A stretch of DNA of 7,898 bases, taken from assembly GCA_026990045.1 (NCBI GenBank), contig JALSIK010000417.1, positions 1 through 7,898 of the forward strand, in the 5' to 3' direction. Each line of letters opens with the position of its first letter. The stretch's first letter is position 1. This document shows positions 5,663 through 7,898 of the stretch, piece by piece. Origin of the DNA: Chromatiales bacterium (GTDB taxonomy: Bacteria; Pseudomonadota; Gammaproteobacteria; CAMYNG01). The notes beneath the pieces are model-generated. The model saw only the letters and a program-made list of their open reading frames with translations, searched no databases and had not been told where the DNA came from. The position numbers were made by a program, and so were the translations under genes.

Positions 5663-5751
5663 TCACGTTTGCCGGCACCTGCCGCGGCGGACTGCGCAAA
5701 ATTCCCACCGGTTCACTCCCCAAATGCCAACGCCGTCGGGTTCCGGGGCAT

Positions 5752-7898
5752 TCAGGGGCAGGGCTGGCCGGGGTTGAGGCCGAAGCATTCCTGCCAGTAG
5801 ATGATGCGGTCGTCGCCGCGGAAGGAGCCGAAGGTGGCGCGGGCGGTGGGCGGGTCGTTGTCGTGGTTGCCGTCGCCGTCCCAGTCGAAGCGCAGGTAGG
5901 GCACGGCCGAGGCGTCGAGGGTGATGTCGGTGTAGCCGGCCGCATTGGGCGCGGAGAAGGACAGGCCGGCCTCACCCGCGCCCAGCTCGGTGCCGGCCAG
6001 GGCGCCGTTGCCGTCGCCCAGGGTGGCGGTGGTGGTGGCCCCGGGCTGGATCTGGATGTCACCGTCGGTCTGGTTGGTTTCCACGTCGTTGTCCAGGCGC
6101 AGGGCGTTGACGCTGGTGGGCGTGCAGTTGTCGGCGGTGTTGAGGACGAAGCCGGTGCCGGGCCCGTTCCAGTACTGGGCGTACAGGGGCACGGCCAGCG
6201 GCAGGAACTCGCTGCCGTAGGCGTTCTCCACGGCCAGCCGGCCGAAGCGCAGCTCGGTCTGGCCCAGCTTGCGGTGGGTGTCCGCCCCGCCGTCCAGGGA
6301 CAGGTCGTAGGCGTCCAGGATCACGCCGTCACTGTCCACCGGCGCCACGCCCACGGCCAGCGCGGCCAGCGGGCCGTCGGGCGCGGCGGTGCGGGCGAGC
6401 TGGAGATCCGCCGTCACGGCCGCCACCCCGTTGGCGAAGGCGCCGCCGCCGGCCACCGACAGCCGCGCGGTGTAGTCGGTGCCGCTGTCGGTGGCGCCGT
6501 AGTTCATCTGCGCCGCCACCGCCGGATCGAGCTTGGCGAAGGCACCGGTATAGTTGCGGGTGAGGGTGCCGCCGGTGTTCTCCGCGCGCAGCTCGTAGTC
6601 CACCCGGAAGGTCTCGTCCATGTAGCTGAACGAATCGGTGCAGCCGGCGATGGCGCTGCGGTTGGTGAGCACCGGGTTCACGAGCCCGAACTGTGCGGGG
6701 TAGAACCGGCCCACGTTGCCGTAGGTGGTGGTGACGGTTTCACCGCCACCCAGGTAGTCGCCCCCGCTCACCGTGGCGGTGAGATCGATGATCCCCACCT
6801 CGCTGTAGCTGAGCCCCGCGCTGGCCGCGCCGGCGGTGAAGCCTCCCACGCCGGCGCCTCCGCCGAGCACGCCCGGATCGCCGCCGGCGGGCGCGGCCAG
6901 CACGTGGGTGAGGTTCACCGCCGCAGGGGCCGCCTCGCGGCCGAAATTGGGAGTGGTGGCGTTGTCGGACAGGTCCGCCCCGGGGTCGGGCACCCCGTCG
7001 CCGGCAGTGCCCCCGTTGGCGCCGCTGTCGTCGACCGCCTGCCACGCCACGGCCCGGATCCCCACGGTGAAGGGCGCGCCCGCCTGGACGAACACCGGTC
7101 CCGCGGGATTGGGGGCGGCGGGCACGGGGTCGGAGAAGCCCAGGCCGGTGAGCTCGAAACCGAAGGGCCGTACCACGAAGCTCCCGCCGCCCACCACGAT
7201 CTCGCTGCCGCTGCCGGCGGGCGGCGCGCCCACGTCGATCTCGTCCTTGGCGTTGAGGCGGATGGCGCCGGCGTCGGGGTAGAACGCGGTGATGGCCTCG
7301 GACACGCCGTTGGTGAAGTTCACGGTGACGTCGGTGGCCGTGGCCTCGCTGGTGCCCAGGGTGTAGGTGCCGGCCGCCACCGTCACCCCCGCCTGCGAGC
7401 CGTAGGGGTTGTCGGCCGGGTCGACGTAGTCGCTCCACATGGCCAGGCTCTGGGTGCCGGTGTACTCCTCGATGACGGTGCAGCCGGTGTCCGTGGGCGG
7501 CTGGCCCACGGCGGTGAGGGTGAAGGAGAACGGCCGGCCGGAGACCTGGGTGGGCAGGGGATCCGGCGTGGTGCGGAAGCCGTAGGGCCGGAATGTCACC
7601 ACCGGCCCGGTGCCCGAGGCGGGCGCCGAGGGATCGGTCACGGTGATGGTGAGGGGCCCGGCATGGGTATTGCGCAGGGCCAGGGTCACCTGGCCGTCGT
7701 CGTCGTTGACCCCGTCGCCGTCGTCCAGGAACACGTAGGTGGCCTGGCCGCTGTCCGGCGCCCCCGGGGTCAGGGTGCCGTAGGCATCCCCCGCGGTGCC
7801 GGTGTACTCCCAGTCGCCCTGCCCGGTGGAGGTGGAGAGGGTGACGGTGCCCGTGTAGTTGGCGAGCAGGTTGTGCCCGGCGTCGTGGGCGGTGAGGG
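5752..7898 (-). CDS. DUF6701 (MshQ-like) surface protein, 3' part; start beyond window
   Basis: The visible 714 residues (numbered from the complete codon at 7896) are the C-terminal part of a large beta-rich exported protein. They resemble the DUF6701 region of MshQ, encoded in MSHA-type IV pilus loci and thought to be a surface or adhesin-like component. Family hallmarks are NYTGTVTLSTSTGQGDWEY near the left edge, NATTPNFGREAAP, LSYSEVGIIDLTATVSGGDY, GNVGRFYPAQFGL, RNYTGAFAKLDP, VAPVDSDGV, ELRFGRLAVENAYGSEFLPL and the near-terminal RATFGSFRGDDRIIYWQE. Two Asp-rich loops, DDGDGVNDDDG (58-68) and DWDGDGNHDND (671-681), look like calcium sites. The pieces FRPYGF (102-107) and VRPFGF (242-247) suggest two copies of one domain. 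The frame is open to the window edge without a start; a GTG at 7734 is internal. It stops at TGA 5754-5752. No other pilus gene is in the window, so a link to a pilus is by homology only. Confidence 0.88.
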   Translation of the reverse strand, partial: LTAHDAGHNLLANYTGTVTLSTSTGQGDWEYTGTAGDAYGTLTPGAPDSGQATYVFLDDGDGVNDDDGQVTLALRNTHAGPLTITVTDPSAPASGTGPVVTFRPYGFRTTPDPLPTQVSGRPFSFTLTAVGQPPTDTGCTVIEEYTGTQSLAMWSDYVDPADNPYGSQAGVTVAAGTYTLGTSEATATDVTVNFTNGVSEAITAFYPDAGAIRLNAKDEIDVGAPPAGSGSEIVVGGGSFVVRPFGFELTGLGFSDPVPAAPNPAGPVFVQAGAPFTVGIRAVAWQAVDDSGANGGTAGDGVPDPGADLSDNATTPNFGREAAPAAVNLTHVLAAPAGGDPGVLGGGAGVGGFTAGAASAGLSYSEVGIIDLTATVSGGDYLGGGETVTTTYGNVGRFYPAQFGLVNPVLTNRSAIAGCTDSFSYMDETFRVDYELRAENTGGTLTRNYTGAFAKLDPAVAAQMNYGATDSGTDYTARLSVAGGGAFANGVAAVTADLQLARTAAPDGPLAALAVGVAPVDSDGVILDAYDLSLDGGADTHRKLGQTELRFGRLAVENAYGSEFLPLAVPLYAQYWNGPGTGFVLNTADNCTPTSVNALRLDNDVETNQTDGDIQIQPGATTTATLGDGNGALAGTELGAGEAGLSFSAPNAAGYTDITLDASAVPYLRFDWDGDGNHDNDPPTARATFGSFRGDDRIIYWQECFGLNPGQPCP

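Noticed and set aside
6836..7282. Plus-strand open frame within the DUF6701 gene
   Set aside because: It is Pro/Ser/Thr-rich without motifs and lies opposite strongly family-like coding sequence.

Overview
The window is about 70% GC, densely coded, and uses G/C at third codon positions throughout. Gene content points to a high-GC gammaproteobacterium with an anaerobic or facultative respiratory life. The clues are an MshQ-like (DUF6701) surface protein, an NfeD-slipin pair, small c-type cytochromes and a perfect FNR/ANR-type box. Chromatiales/Ectothiorhodospiraceae-like is my best guess, but it is inference. I see no tRNA, rRNA, CRISPR, insertion sequence or phage gene.

Positions 1-2079 hold a translationally coupled NfeD (membrane serine protease, 5' end missing) and slipin/stomatin pair. 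This is a widespread membrane quality-control module. The first 57 bases contain a perfect 22-bp inverted repeat that is hard to reconcile with normal NfeD coding sequence and may be a contig-end artefact.

Positions 2080-4133 form the most distinctive part. A short AT-richer promoter carries TTGATCTGGATCAA, positioned as expected for a class II FNR-activated promoter. It precedes three genes whose products all look exported: a His/Cys-rich small protein, an outer-membrane porin with an N-terminal coiled coil, and a 94-aa mono-heme cytochrome c. A 14-bp hairpin closes the unit. I read this as an oxygen- or NO-controlled envelope operon of unknown substrate; metal handling or anaerobic electron transfer are candidate roles.

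Positions 4134-4832 hold a cytoplasmic alpha/beta hydrolase with a GHSLGG motif. It is probably transcribed from an extended -10 promoter that would give a leaderless mRNA.

Positions 4841-7898 lie on the minus strand and converge on the hydrolase with only 8 bp between stop codons. They encode a lipoprotein that fuses an Ig/cadherin-like domain to a cytochrome c domain, and, upstream of it, the C-terminal 714 residues of a DUF6701/MshQ-like surface protein whose start lies beyond the window.
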